The position numbers and the translations under genes were made by a program. The notes beneath the pieces are model-generated. The model had not been told where the DNA came from. It saw only the letters and a list, made by a program, of their open reading frames with translations, and ran no database searches. A DNA stretch of 32,537 bases from Nemertoderma westbladi (taxonomy: Eukaryota > Xenacoelomorpha > Nemertodermatida > Nemertodermatidae), in assembly GCA_032718475.1 (NCBI GenBank), contig JAUCBJ010003253.1, positions 1 to 32,537 of the forward strand. The letters run 5' to 3'. Shown in pieces: positions 20,301 to 31,136 of this stretch (the stretch's first letter is position 1; each line of letters starts with the position of its first letter).

Positions 20301-23300
20301 GGAACGTTCCAGGGAACTGTTCCTAGCTCTAGGACATTGGAACGTTCCAGGGAACTGTTCCTAGCTCTAGGACAGTGGAACGTTCCAGGGAGCTGTTCCT
20401 AGCTCTAGGACATTGGAACGTTCCAGGGAGCTCTGGGACATTGGAACGTTCCGGGGAACTGTTCCTAGCTCTAGGACATTGGAACGTTCCAGGGAACTGT
20501 TCCTAGCTCTAGGACATTGGAACATTCCAGGGAACTGTTCCTAGCTCTAGGACATTGGAACGTTCCAGGGAACTGTTCCTAGCTCTAGGACATTGGAACG
20601 TTCCAGGGAACTGTTCCTAGCTCTAGGACATTGGAACGTTCCAGGGAACTGTTCCTAGCTCTAGGACATTGGAACGTTCCAGGGAACTGTTCCTAGCTCT
20701 AGGACATTGGAACGTTCCAGGGAACTGTTCCTAGCTCTAGGACAGTGGAACGTTCCAGGGAACTGTTCCTAGCTCTAGGACATTGGAACGTTCCAGGGAA
20801 CTGTTCCTAGCTCTAGGACAGTGGAACGTTCCAGGGAACTGTTCCTAGCTCTAGGACATTGGAACGTTCCAGGGAACTGTTCCTAGCTCTAGGACATTGG
20901 AACATTCCAGGGAACTGTTCCTAGCTCTAGGACAGTGGAACGTTGCAGGGAACTGTTCCTAGCTCTAGGACAGTGAAAACGTTCCAGGGAACTGTTCCTA
21001 GCTCTAGGACAGTGGAACGTTCCAGGGAACTGTTCCTAGCTCTAGGACATTGGAACGTTCCAGGGAACTGTTCCTAGCTCTAGGACATTGGAACGTTCCA
21101 GGGAACTGTTCCTAGCTCTAGGACATTGGAACGTTCCAGGGAACTGTTCCTAGCTCTAGGACATTGGAACGTTCCAGGGAACTGTTCCTAGCTCTAGGAC
21201 ATTGGAACGTTCCAGGGAACTGTTCCTAGCTCTAGGACATTGGAACGTTCCAGGGAACTGTTCCTAGCTCTAGGACATTGGAACGTTCCAGGGAACTGTT
21301 CCTAGCTCTAGGACATTGGAACGTTCCAGGGAACTGTTCCTAGCTCTAGGCCAGTAAAAACGTTCCAGGGAACTGTTCCTAGCTCTAGGACATTGGAACG
21401 TTGCAGGGAACTGTTCCTAGCTCTAGGCCAGTAAAAACGTTCCAGGGAACTGTTCCTAGCTCTAGGACAGTGGAACGTTCCAGGGAACTGTTCCTAGCTC
21501 TAGGACATTGGAACGTTCCAGGGAACTGTTCCTAGCTCTAGGACATTGGAACGTTCCAGGGAACTGTTCCTAGCTCTAGGACATTGGAACGTTCCAGGGA
21601 ACTGTTCCTAGCTCTAGGACATTGGAACGTTCCAGGGAACTGTTCCTAGCTCTAGGCCAGTAAAAACGTTCCAGGGAACTGTTCCTAGCTCTAGGACATT
21701 GGAACGTTGCAGGGAACTGTTCCTAGCTCTAGGCCAGTAAAAACGTTCCAGGGAACTGTTCCTAGCTCTAGGACAGTGGAACGTTCCAGGGAACTGTTCC
21801 TAGCTCTAGGCCAGTAAAAACGTTCCAGGGAACTGTTCCTAGCTCTAGGACAGTGGAACGTTCCAGGGAACTGTTCTTAGCTCTAGGACAGTGGAACGTT
21901 CCAGGGAACTGTTCCTAGCTCTAGGACAGTAGAACGTTGCAGGGAACTGTTCCTAGCTCTAGGACAGTGGAACGTTCCAGGGAACTGTTCCTAGCTCTAG
22001 GACAGTAGAACGTTCCAGGGAACTGTTCCTAGCTCTAGGCCATTGGAACGTTCCAGGGAACTGTTCCTAGCTCTAGGACAGTGGAACGTTCCAGGGAACT
22101 GTTCCTAGCTCTAGGACAGTAGAACGTTCCAGGGAACTGTTCCTAGCTCTAGGCCATTGGAACGTTCCAGGGAACTGTTCCTAGCTCTAGGACATTGGAA
22201 CGTTCCAGGGAACTGTTCCTAGCTCTAGGCCAGTAAAAACGTTCCAGGGAACTGTTCCTAGCTCTAGGACAGTGGAACGTTCCAGGGAACTGTTCCTAGC
22301 TCTAGGCCATTGGAACGTTCCAGGGAACTGTTCCTAGCTCTAGGACAGTGGAACGTTGCAGGGAACTGTTCCTAGCTCTAGGCCAGTAAAAACGTTCCAG
22401 GGAACTGTTCCTAGCTCTAGGCCATTGGAACGTTCCAGGGAACTGTTCCTAGCTCTAGGACAGTGGAACGTTCCAGGGAACTGTTCCTAGCTCTAGGACA
22501 GTGGAACGTTCCAGGGAACTGTTCCTAGCTCTAGGACAGTAGAACGTTGCAGGGAACTGTTCCTAGCTCTAGGACAGTGGAACGTTCCAGGGAACTGTTC
22601 CTAGCTCTAGGACAGTGGAACGTTCCAGGGAACTGTTCCTAGCTCTAGGCCAGTGGAACGTTCCAGGGAACTGTTCCTAGCTCTAGGACAGTGGAACGTT
22701 CCAGGGAACTGTTCCTAGCTCTAGGACAGTGAAAACGTTCCAGGGAACTGTTCCTAGCTCTAGGACATTGGAACGTTCCAGGGAACTGTTCCTAGCTCTA
22801 GGACAGTGGAACGTTCCAGGGAACTGTTCCTAGCTCTAGGACAGTGGAACGTTCCAGGGAACTGTTCCTAGCTCTAGGACATTGGAACGTTCCAGGGAAC
22901 TGTTCCTAGCTCTAGGACATTGGAACGTTCCAGGGAACTGTTCCTAGCTCTAGGACATTGGAACGTTCCAGGGAACTGTTCCTAGCTCTAGGACATTGGA
23001 ACGTTCCAGGGAACTGTTCCTAGCTCTAGGACAGTGGAACGTTCCAGGGAACTGTTCCTAGCTCTAGGACATTGGAACGTTCCAGGGAACTGTTCCTAGC
23101 TCTAGGACAGTGGAACGTTCCAGGGAACTGTTCCTAGCTCTAGGACATTGGAACGTTCCAGGGAACTGTTCCTAGCTCTAGGACAGTGGAACGTTCCAGG
23201 GAACTGTTCCTAGCTCTAGGACAGTGAAAACGTTCCAGGGAACTGTTCCTAGCTCTAGGACATTGGAACGTTCCAGGGAACTGTTCCTAGCTCTAGGACA

Positions 23301-26300
23301 GTGGAACGTTCCAGGGAACTGTTCCTAGCTCTAGGACAGTGGAACGTTCCAGGGAACTGTTCCTAGCTCTAGGACAGTGGAACGTTCCAGGGAACTGTTC
23401 CTAGCTCTAGGACAGTGAAAACGTTCCAGGGAACTGTTCCTAGCTCTAGGACAGTGAAAACGTTCCGGGGAACTGTTCCTAGCTCTAGGACATTGGAACG
23501 TTCCAGGGAACTGTTCCTAGCTCTAGGACATTGGAACGTTCCAGGGAACTGTTCCTAGCTCTAGGACATTGGAACGTTCCAGGGAACTGTTCCTAGCTCT
23601 AGGACAGTGAAAACGTTCCAGGGAACTGTTCCTAGCTCTAGGACATTGGAACGTTCCAGGGAACTGTTCCTAGCTCTAGGACAGTGGAACGTTCCAGGGA
23701 ACTGTTCCTAGCTCTAGGACAGTGGAACGTTCCAGGGAACTGTTCCTAGCTCTAGGACAGTGAAAACGTTCCAGGGAACTGTTCCTAGCTCTAGGACAGT
23801 GAAAACGTTCCAGGGAACTGTTCCTAGCTCTAGGACAGTGAAAACGTTCCAGGGAACTGTTCCTAGCTCTAGGACAGTGGAACGTTCCAGGGAACTGTTC
23901 CTAGCTCTAGGACATTGGAACGTTCCAGGGAACTGTTCCTAGCTCTAGGACAGTGGAACGTTCCAGGGAACTGTTCCTAGCTCTAGGACAGTGGAACGTT
24001 CCAGGGAACTGTTCCTAGCTCTAGGACAGTGGAACGTTCCAGGGAACTGTTCCTAGCTCTAGGACAGTGAAAACGTTCCGGGGAACTGTTCCTAGCTCTA
24101 GGACATTGGAACGTTCCAGGGAACTGTTCCTAGCTCTAGGACAGTGAAAACGTTCCAGGGAACTGTTCCTAGCTCTAGGACATTGGAACGTTCCAGGGAA
24201 CTGTTCCTAGCTCTAGGACATTGGAACGTTCCAGGGAACTGTTCCTAGCTCTAGGACATTGGAACGTTCCAGGGAACTGTTCCTAGCTCTAGGACAGTGA
24301 AAACGTTCCAGGGAACTGTTCCTAGCTCTAGGACAGTGGAACGTTCCAGGGAACTGTTCCTAGCTCTAGGACATTGGAACGTTCCAGGGAACTGTTCCTA
24401 GCTCTAGGACATTGGAACGTTCCAGGGAACTGTTCCTAGCTCTAGGACATTGGAACGTTCCAGGGAACTGTTCCTAGCTCTAGGACAGTGGAACGTTCCA
24501 GGGAACTGTTCCTAGCTCTAGGACATTGGAACGTTCCAGGGAACTGTTCCTAGCTCTAGGACATTGGAACGTTCCAGGGAACTGTTCCTAGCTCTAGGAC
24601 AGTGGAAACGTTCCAGGGAACTGTTCCTAGCTCTAGGACAGTGAAAACGTTCCAGGGAACTGTTCCTAGCTCTAGGACAGTGGAACGTTCCAGGGAACTG
24701 TTCCTAGCTCTAGGACATTGGAACGTTCCAGGGAACTGTTCCTAGCTCTAGGACATTGGAACGTTCCAGGGAACTGTTCCTAGCTCTAGGACATTGGAAC
24801 GTTCCAGGGAACTGTTCCTAGCTCTAGGACAGTGGAACGTTCCAGGGAACTGTTCCTAGCTCTAGGACATTGGAACGTTCCAGGGAACTGTTCCTAGCTC
24901 TAGGACAGTGGAACGTTCCAGGGAACTGTTCCTAGCTCTAGGACAGTGGAACGTTCCAGGGAACTGTTCCTAGCTCTAGGACAGTGAAAACGTTCCAGGG
25001 AACTGTTCCTAGCTCTAGGACATTGGAACGTTCCAGGGAACTGTTCCTAGCTCTAGGACAGTGGAACTGTTCCTAGCTCTAGGCCAGTAAAAACGTTCCA
25101 GGGAACTGTTCCTAGCTCTAGGACATTGGAACGTTCCAGGGAACTGTTCCTAGCTCTAGGACATTGGAACGTTCCAGGGAACTGTTCCTAGCTCTAGGAC
25201 AGTGGAACGTTCCAGGGAACTGTTCCTAGCTCTAGGACATTGGAACGTTCCAGGGAACTGTTCCTAGCTCTAGGACAGTGGAACGTTCCAGGGAACTGTT
25301 CCTAGCTCTAGGACATTGGAACGTTCCAGGGAACTGTTCCTAGCTCTAGGACAGTGGAACGTTCCAGGGAACTGTTCCTAGCTCTAGGACAGTAGAACGT
25401 TGCAGGGAACTGTTCCTAGCTCTAGGACAGTGGAACGTTCCAGGGAACTGTTCCTAGCTCTAGGACAGTAGAACGTTCCAGGGAACTGTTCCTAGCTCTA
25501 GGACAGTGGAACGTTCCAGGGAACTGTTCCTAGCTCTAGGACAGTGGAACGTTCCAGGGAACTGTTCCTAGCTCTAGGACATTGGAACGTTCCAGGGAAC
25601 TGTTCCTAGCTCTAGGACAGTGGAACGTTCCAGGGAACTGTTCCTAGCTCTAGGACAGTGGAACGTTCCAGGGAACTGTTCCTAGCTCTAGGACATTGGA
25701 ACGTTCCAGGGAACTGTTCCTAGCTCTAGGACATTGGAACGTTCCAGGGAACTGTTCCTAGCTCTAGGACAGTGGAACGTTCCAGGGAACTGTTCCTAGC
25801 TCTAGGACATTGGAACGTTCCAGGGAACTGTTCCTAGCTCTAGGACAGTGGAACGTTCCAGGGAACTGTTCCTAGCTCTAGGACAGTGGAACGTTCCAGG
25901 GAACTGTTCCTAGCTCTAGGACATTGGAACGTTCCAGGGAACTGTTCCTAGCTCTAGGACATTGAAACGTTCCAGGGAACTGTTCCTAGCTCTAGGACAT
26001 TGGAACGTTCCAGGGAACTGTTCCTAGCTCTAGGACAGTGGAACGTTCCAGGGAACTGTTCCTAGCTCTAGGACATTGGAACGTTCCAGGGAACTGTTCC
26101 TAGCTCTAGGACAGTGAAAACGTTCCAGGGAACTGTTCCTAGCTCTAGGACATTGGAACGTTCCAGGGAGCTCTAGGACATTGGAACGTTCCAGGGAACT
26201 GTTCCTAGCTCTAGGACAGTGGAACGTTCCAGGGAACTGTTCCTAGCTCTAGGACAGTGGAACGTTCCAGGGAACTGTTCCTAGCTCTAGGACAGTGAAA

Positions 26301-27549
26301 ACGTTCCAGGGAACTGTTCCTAGCTCTAGGACATTGGAACGTTCCAGGGAACTGTTCCTAGCTCTAGGCCATTGGAACGTTCCAGGGAACTGTTCCTAGC
26401 TCTAGGACATTGGAACGTTCCAGGGAACTGTTCCTAGCTCTAGGACAGTGGAACGTTCCAGGGAACTGTTCCTAGCTCTAGGACAGTGGAACGTTCCAGG
26501 GAACTGTTCCTAGCTCTAGGACAGTGAAAACGTTCCAGGGAACTGTTCCTAGCTCTAGGACATTGGAACGTTCCAGGGAACTGTTCCTAGCTCTAGGACA
26601 GTGGAACGTTCCAGGGAACTGTTCCTAGCTCTAGGACAGTGGAACGTTCCAGGGAACTGTTCCTAGCTCTAGGACAGTGGAACGTTCCAGGGAACTGTTC
26701 CTAGCTCTAGGACAGTGAAAACGTTCCAGGGAACTGTTCCTAGCTCTAGGACATTGGAACGTTCCAGGGAACTGTTCCTAGCTCTAGGCCATTGGAACGT
26801 TCCAGGGAACTGTTCCTAGCTCTAGGACATTGGAACGTTCCAGGGAACTGTTCCTAGCTCTAGGACAGTGGAACTGTTCCTAGCTCTAGGCCAGTAAAAA
26901 CGTTCCAGGGAACTGTTCCTAGCTCTAGGACATTGGAACGTTCCAGGGAACTGTTCCTAGCTCTAGGACAGTAGAACGTTGCAGGGAACTGTTCCTAGCT
27001 CTAGGACAGTGGAACGTTCCAGGGAACTGTTCCTAGCTCTAGGACAGTGGAACGTTCCAGGGAACTGTTCCTAGCTCTAGGACATTGGAACGTTCCAGGG
27101 AACTGTTCCTAGCTCTAGGACATTGGAACGTTCCAGGGAACTGTTCCTAGCTCTAGGACATTGAAACGTTCCAGGGAACTGTTCCTAGCTCTAGGACATT
27201 GGAACGTTCCAGGGAACTGTTCCTAGCTCTAGGACAGTGGAACGTTCCAGGGAACTGTTCCTAGCTCTAGGACATTGGAACGTTCCAGGGAACTGTTCCT
27301 AGCTCTAGGACAGTGGAACGTTCCAGGGAACTGTTCCTAGCTCTAGGACATTGGAACGTTCCAGGGAACTGTTCCTAGCTCTAGGACAGTGGAACGTTCC
27401 AGGGAACTGTTCCTAGCTCTAGGACATTGGAACGTTCCAGGGAACTGTTCCTAGCTCTAGGACAGTGGAACGTTCCGGGGAACTGTTCCTAGCTCTAGGA
27501 CATTGGAACGTTCCAGGGAGCTCTAGGACATTGGAACGTTCCGGGGAAC
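17306..27549. repeat. 38-bp satellite array (about 270 units) seeded from aminotransferase 3' coding sequence
   Basis: The consensus unit reads ggaacgttccagggaactgt then tcctagctctaggacatt (38 bp). The first unit (17306 on) is coding sequence of copy B. Junction variants are acattgg, acagtgg, ccattgg, acagtagaacgttgc, and the 39-bp forms ccagtaaaaa and acagtgaaaa. Short units of 28 bp lack aactgttcct (near 18424, 18567, 19811, 19991, 20097, 20429, 26168, 27519). Two others lack about 12 bp (near 25062 and 26872). The unit is made of three near-consecutive dyads: ggaacgttcc, ggaac-t-gttcc and cctag-ct-ctagg. Higher-order periods are visible (180, 306 and 420 bp). The array has no unique spacers, and all apparent ORFs in it are period artefacts. 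Confidence 0.97.
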
Positions 27550-27645
27550 GATTCAACCCTAAACCTAACTGTAAACCTGGTTTTCAACCCTACCTGTGGC
27601 CATTGGCTATATTGGCCCCAGGTAGGTTTAGGGTTGAAGACACTT
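27550..27645. repeat. Imperfect hairpin at the right edge of the 38-bp array
   Basis: ttcaaccctaaacctaac (27552-27569) is the reverse complement of gtaggtttagggttgaa (about 27622-27638) with one mismatch. A second nested pair is caaccctacctgtggcc against ggccccaggtaggtttaggg. It lies directly where the satellite ends. Confidence 0.7.
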
Positions 27646-28786
27646 TTTATCTAGGGTTTCGATTGCCGAAGGTTGGTTATAGCTAATGCTAATTAAAAAT
27701 ATTTGGTGGAAAGTGATCCGTTTTGGTGCAAAGGTTAATTTAATTGGTGATGTTGAAGTAAATCGTAGCCAAAATAAAACCATACACGTTATATTAGTTC
27801 TTCTACACGTTCTATTGACATTAATTAATTTATTGATGGATTTCATTTAGAACCTTTCCCTTCGGGAGCGAACCTCCCGTTCGCTGTACACCGTATTCGC
27901 TCCAACTCGTCGTTGTTCCGGCTGTCCGGGTACCCCGTTCGCCGTATTCGCTACTCCTTGCCGTTACAAGCATTACCCCAAGCACCAAGTACTCTCCGTT
28001 TGCCATATCCCTTTCGATCCCAAAGTACCATACCATATATGGGCACCAACATTTAGGGTATAAATTGCATTCAAAGAAACTTTAAATTCAGGGACTATTG
28101 CATTTAATTAGAAAAAAAAATACATGGATTTGCTCAAAACGTAATTTTACAGTACTGCCATTGCCAACAAGTCCCCGATATTGGCTACTTCATAATAGCT
28201 GTTCTTGGCAATATTTTTCCTGAAATATTGACAGTTCCCAATCACTACAATGGATGGTACACCTCTTGAAAAAAATATGAGCAAATTGGCTGACATCTCC
28301 ACTAACATTTCCAACCAATAACAATAGGCCATTACCAAATCACTGAATGAGCTGATTAGTTTAAACAGGTGGGCATATATGGGCCACCGGGCATGTACTG
28401 TACAGTATGATTAGATTTTTTTTATACTACTGCTCTACAGCACTATATTGCAGTATTGCCATTCTGTGTTACTGTAATATTCAGCAATTAAGTACAGTAG
28501 GATGGTAAATGGCCTAGTGCTAGTACCTAGTTAGCTCGGGCGCCGGACTGTGTAGTGTAACGAACATTCAACAATGATGTCGGATAGATGATAGGCCTAT
28601 CTTGGTACACCGCCATTTTTGCTGGTACTGACCGGTATGTTTTACAGAGCTGCAGAGCTATCTATTTCATCAGTTAGGTAGGCCTATAGTAATATTGGAG
28701 GTAGGCCTACCTACACCCACGCTGTAGGGTGTTGCTCTCTGGTTGGGCAGATATACCGGTACAGTGTAGCGTAACAATACAGCAAT
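27646..28786. other. AT-rich spacer with dispersed repeat piece and short palindromes
   Basis: No gene seen. 27840-28021 belongs to a dispersed repeat (separate entry). 28100-28340 is A/T-rich with nothing recognisable. 28390-28710 contains many short palindromic words: gtactgtacagtat, gataggcctatc, gtaggcctatag and gtaggcctac. An in-frame stop (TAA) lies 15 bp before the ATG at 28787. Confidence 0.5.
27840..28021. repeat. Dispersed repeat fragment, related to 29627-29690
   Basis: Contains gtattcgctactccttgccg, then tactctccgtttgccatatc and ccctttcgatccc. The piece at 29627-29690 starts gggatcgaaagggatattcg, then ctagttcttgccgttg and gggtactctccgttcgccat. The end word tatccctttcgatccc here is the reverse complement of gggatcgaaagggata there, so these may be opposite terminal inverted repeats of one MITE family. 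Confidence 0.5.
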
Positions 28787-29257
28787 ATGCCTATGGATGG
28801 AGACATTATTATTCGTCCCAAAGGAAATGGAAGAAGTGAAACTCAGTTAGTTGTTCTCCTGGATGCGGATGATTTGTTGTCCTTTACAGAAGCCATATCA
28901 ACATCTTTGCTTTTCCTCGATAAGATGCCGCCATCGCTGGTGAGGAAGCGAGGCCGTCCAGGAGGAGACTCTGCTACCTCTAGTCCAGCACCAAGTGTCT
29001 CGGGGGAGTTTATGGGATTTGAGACTGATAGAGTGTCAACTCCACGTCACCATAGGTCGAATGCCCCTTCTCCTGCCATGGATATACGGCATGATATAAT
29101 TGCCCATTTCCCTGGGATGGTCCCAGTATCTGATCGACAGCGCTGCCGTCACTGCGGCATGAAATCACAGATATCATGTCTTAAATGCTCTATCTTCCTG
29201 TGTATACGACCGGATCGAAACTGCTTTCTAGACTACCATTGTATAGGGTATGATTGA
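28787..29257 (+). pseudogene. PiggyBac-type transposase C-terminal fragment (156 aa)
   Basis: The ORF begins MPMDGDIIIRPK and ends at TGA. Residues 28-45 (ADDLLSFTEAISTSLLFLDK) resemble the helix that follows the catalytic core in PiggyBac-like transposases. RKRGRPGG (53-60) is an AT-hook-like motif. HFPG (107-110) precedes a Cys-rich domain with C120-x2-C123, C131-x2-C134, C139, C146 and H151 (RNCFLDYH), the spacing expected of the PiggyBac C-terminal zinc-binding domain. The DDD catalytic domain is absent, and an in-frame stop lies just before the ATG. It is most likely a truncated relic. Because the frame has no lesion, a small domesticated protein is a less likely alternative. Confidence 0.7.
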
Positions 29258-29626
29258 ACTGTATTATTGAACTCTGGTATGATTATTGATTATGTGAATT
29301 ATTGCCTAATACATTGAATTAGGTGAACTAAAAAATAATACATACACATACCAACGAACCAACAACAGGCATAGAATCTAGTAATTGTTATATTGTTATC
29401 AATATTTCAATATTTTTATTATTAATTAAACAAGGAAATGCATTTTTCACGAATTTTTTAATTTAAATAAATTTACCCCAAGATCCCGTTGTACCATATA
29501 TGGAACGTCTCTAAACTGAATGAAGATAATATGAATATTATTTAATTTTCATCTTACTAGTTCATTTGTATCCCAATTAAGGTATTTTGACAAAAAAATA
29601 ATTTTATTTACCACAGAAATTAATTC

Positions 29627-29690
29627 GGGATCGAAAGGGATATTCGCTAGTTCTTGCCGTTGTCCCGGGTACTCTCCGTTCGCCATATAA
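29627..29690. repeat. Dispersed repeat fragment, partner of 27840-28021
   Basis: Starts with gggatcgaaagggata, the reverse complement of the end of the other fragment, and shares actctccgttcgccatat with it in direct orientation. Confidence 0.5.
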
Positions 29691-30093
29691 ATAAACAAGT
29701 ATGCCAAGTGCTGGAAAGCTTGTCCTTGTACCGGTAACTGCTGCACAGTACTACAGTACTAATGTAGCAGTAGTACCTGTGTAATAAACTGCCTAATTTG
29801 TACTGTAATTTACACAAAGATAGTATTGGGTCTCTGAATGTTGGTAACAATGGGATCCGGAGACGTACAGTGACGTCACGACCAATCACAGATCGTTTTC
29901 AAATGTTGAATAATTTTTAAACTGAAAACACCAATATCTCGGCTATTTTAGCATCTTATTGAATTCTGTAAACGGCATTGTGTTTCTGTGATATTATTGC
30001 ATCTAATTAATCTGGTTTTGAATTTGAGTCGTGAACCCCATTGATAATTTAACATTGGGACGGGATATTAATTCGGCGAAGTCCACGTCCACT

Positions 30094-30116
30094 CCCCCCC
30101 CCCCCCCCCCCCCCCC
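30094..30116. repeat. Poly-C homopolymer (23 nt)
   Basis: An unbroken run of C after gtccacgtccact. Its exact length is unreliable in most sequencing data. Confidence 0.9.
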
Positions 30117-30425
30117 GGACTCTAATGTGTATTATTTTAATGGTTAATGGTTGAGGAGACACTGTTCCATAATATGGAATCATTAATAAAGCCCGATTTT
30201 TATACGCATTATAATATTTTGAATAAAAATTTACATAGGCCTACCAAAGTGGAACTTGTAATGCCATCCCATCATTAATGGTGACAGTTTGCATTGAGAT
30301 GGTTTGTCCAGACATTGAGACAGTTTGTTTGTAGTTCATGGCAGTTTGGGGCGAAATGGACGAGTTTAAGTAAATTAACAGTTTATAGTGTTAGCAGTAT
30401 GTCAAATGAAAAATTATCACTTTAC

Positions 30426-30485
30426 CTCAGCTGATGATGACGCGTTAAGATTTTTTGGAGGAGTTTGGCAACAAGTCGTGTCCTC
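30426..30485 (-). CDS. Candidate 60-bp linker exon of the GRAF/oligophrenin-like gene
   Basis: On the minus strand ttgttacgcag precedes GAGGACACGACT and the stretch ends GCTGAG before gtaaagtg, giving acceptor and donor 60 bp apart. It reads EDTTCCQTPPKNLNASSSAE in the phase (0) left open by the PH-domain exon, and it ends in phase 0. GRAF-family proteins have a short, poorly conserved linker between PH and RhoGAP, so the position and length fit, but the sequence itself cannot be matched to family members. This is inference from splice signals and phase. Confidence 0.4.
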
Positions 30486-30864
30486 CTGCGTAACAAATCA
30501 CAGATGATAATCCATATTGAAGTCTTTCAGCATTCCGAAGTATTACGTTACTGTTTGTCTAGGTTTACGTTTCTATCACTGTATTTATTTTACGAGTAAC
30601 TTTTCAATTATACAGATGGCAACTCGTGGCAATTGGCAGTAGTGTTAAGTTAAATCTAATTCCAAAATTAGGAAACCAACGTCTTACAGCCATGTTCACG
30701 GACACTTATACTCCCCAGTTTATGGTTAATTCACTATTAGCCACCCAGTCAATATTTGTAGAGATGATAATCCTGGTGATTAATTTTCGCACGACCAGAT
30801 TAGATAAGCATTAACATCAAATCAACGCTAAAAATTAATTTTATAATTCTAATAAATTACTTAC

Positions 30865-31136
30865 AGGCTCTTTCCCGTCCATTGCTTGTATCCACTCCCT
30901 CCTGTCGCCATCACTCAGTGCTTGCAGCGTTATTGTCCCTTGCCGTCCATTAACGGTGATATCGAAACAGAATCTCTTATCAGTGCTGTCTGAAGCTCTT
31001 CTAATACACGAGTTTATTGGCACTGTCTCTGTACTCACTATTTTACCAGCCGTCTGGCTGTATTGTTGCATCGATAAAAGTTTCTGATCTTTCTGATATA
31101 TACAGTAATTTTTAACCCAAGTTGATCCAATAGGCC
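30865..31136 (-). CDS. PH-domain exon of a GRAF/oligophrenin-like Rho-GAP (ARHGAP10/26/42/OPHN1 family)
   Basis: A 272-bp exon bounded by tttgcttttcag (acceptor) and gtaagt (donor after CCT). It enters with one base carried from the previous exon (A + GG = Arg) and leaves in phase 0. It encodes RPIGSTWVKNYCIYQ ... SCIRRASDSTDKRFCFDITV ... TLQALSDGDRREWIQAMDGK-EP, the typical core of the PH domain in GRAF and oligophrenin, including the KRFCFD strand and the closing helix W-x2-AMDG(K/R)EP. In this family PH acts with the N-terminal BAR domain in membrane binding, ahead of a RhoGAP domain acting on Rho-type GTPases. The ATG at 31150 lies in the intron and is not a start. The RhoGAP exons are not found in this window. 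Confidence 0.9.

Larger units (their letters stand above)
29258..30425. other. AT-rich spacer, no gene seen
   Basis: Contains a second fragment of the dispersed repeat (29627-29690), tacagtactacagtact-like words near 29745, and a poly-C tract at 30094-30116. Open frames here are short with no family features. If the Rho-GAP gene continues leftward, this is intron. Confidence 0.5.

Noticed and set aside
17306-27549. ORFs such as 19977-20174, 23760-23942 and 27465-27686 in the 38-bp array
   Set aside because: They are frame-cycling products of a repeat whose length is not a multiple of three, opened by local 39-bp or 28-bp units.
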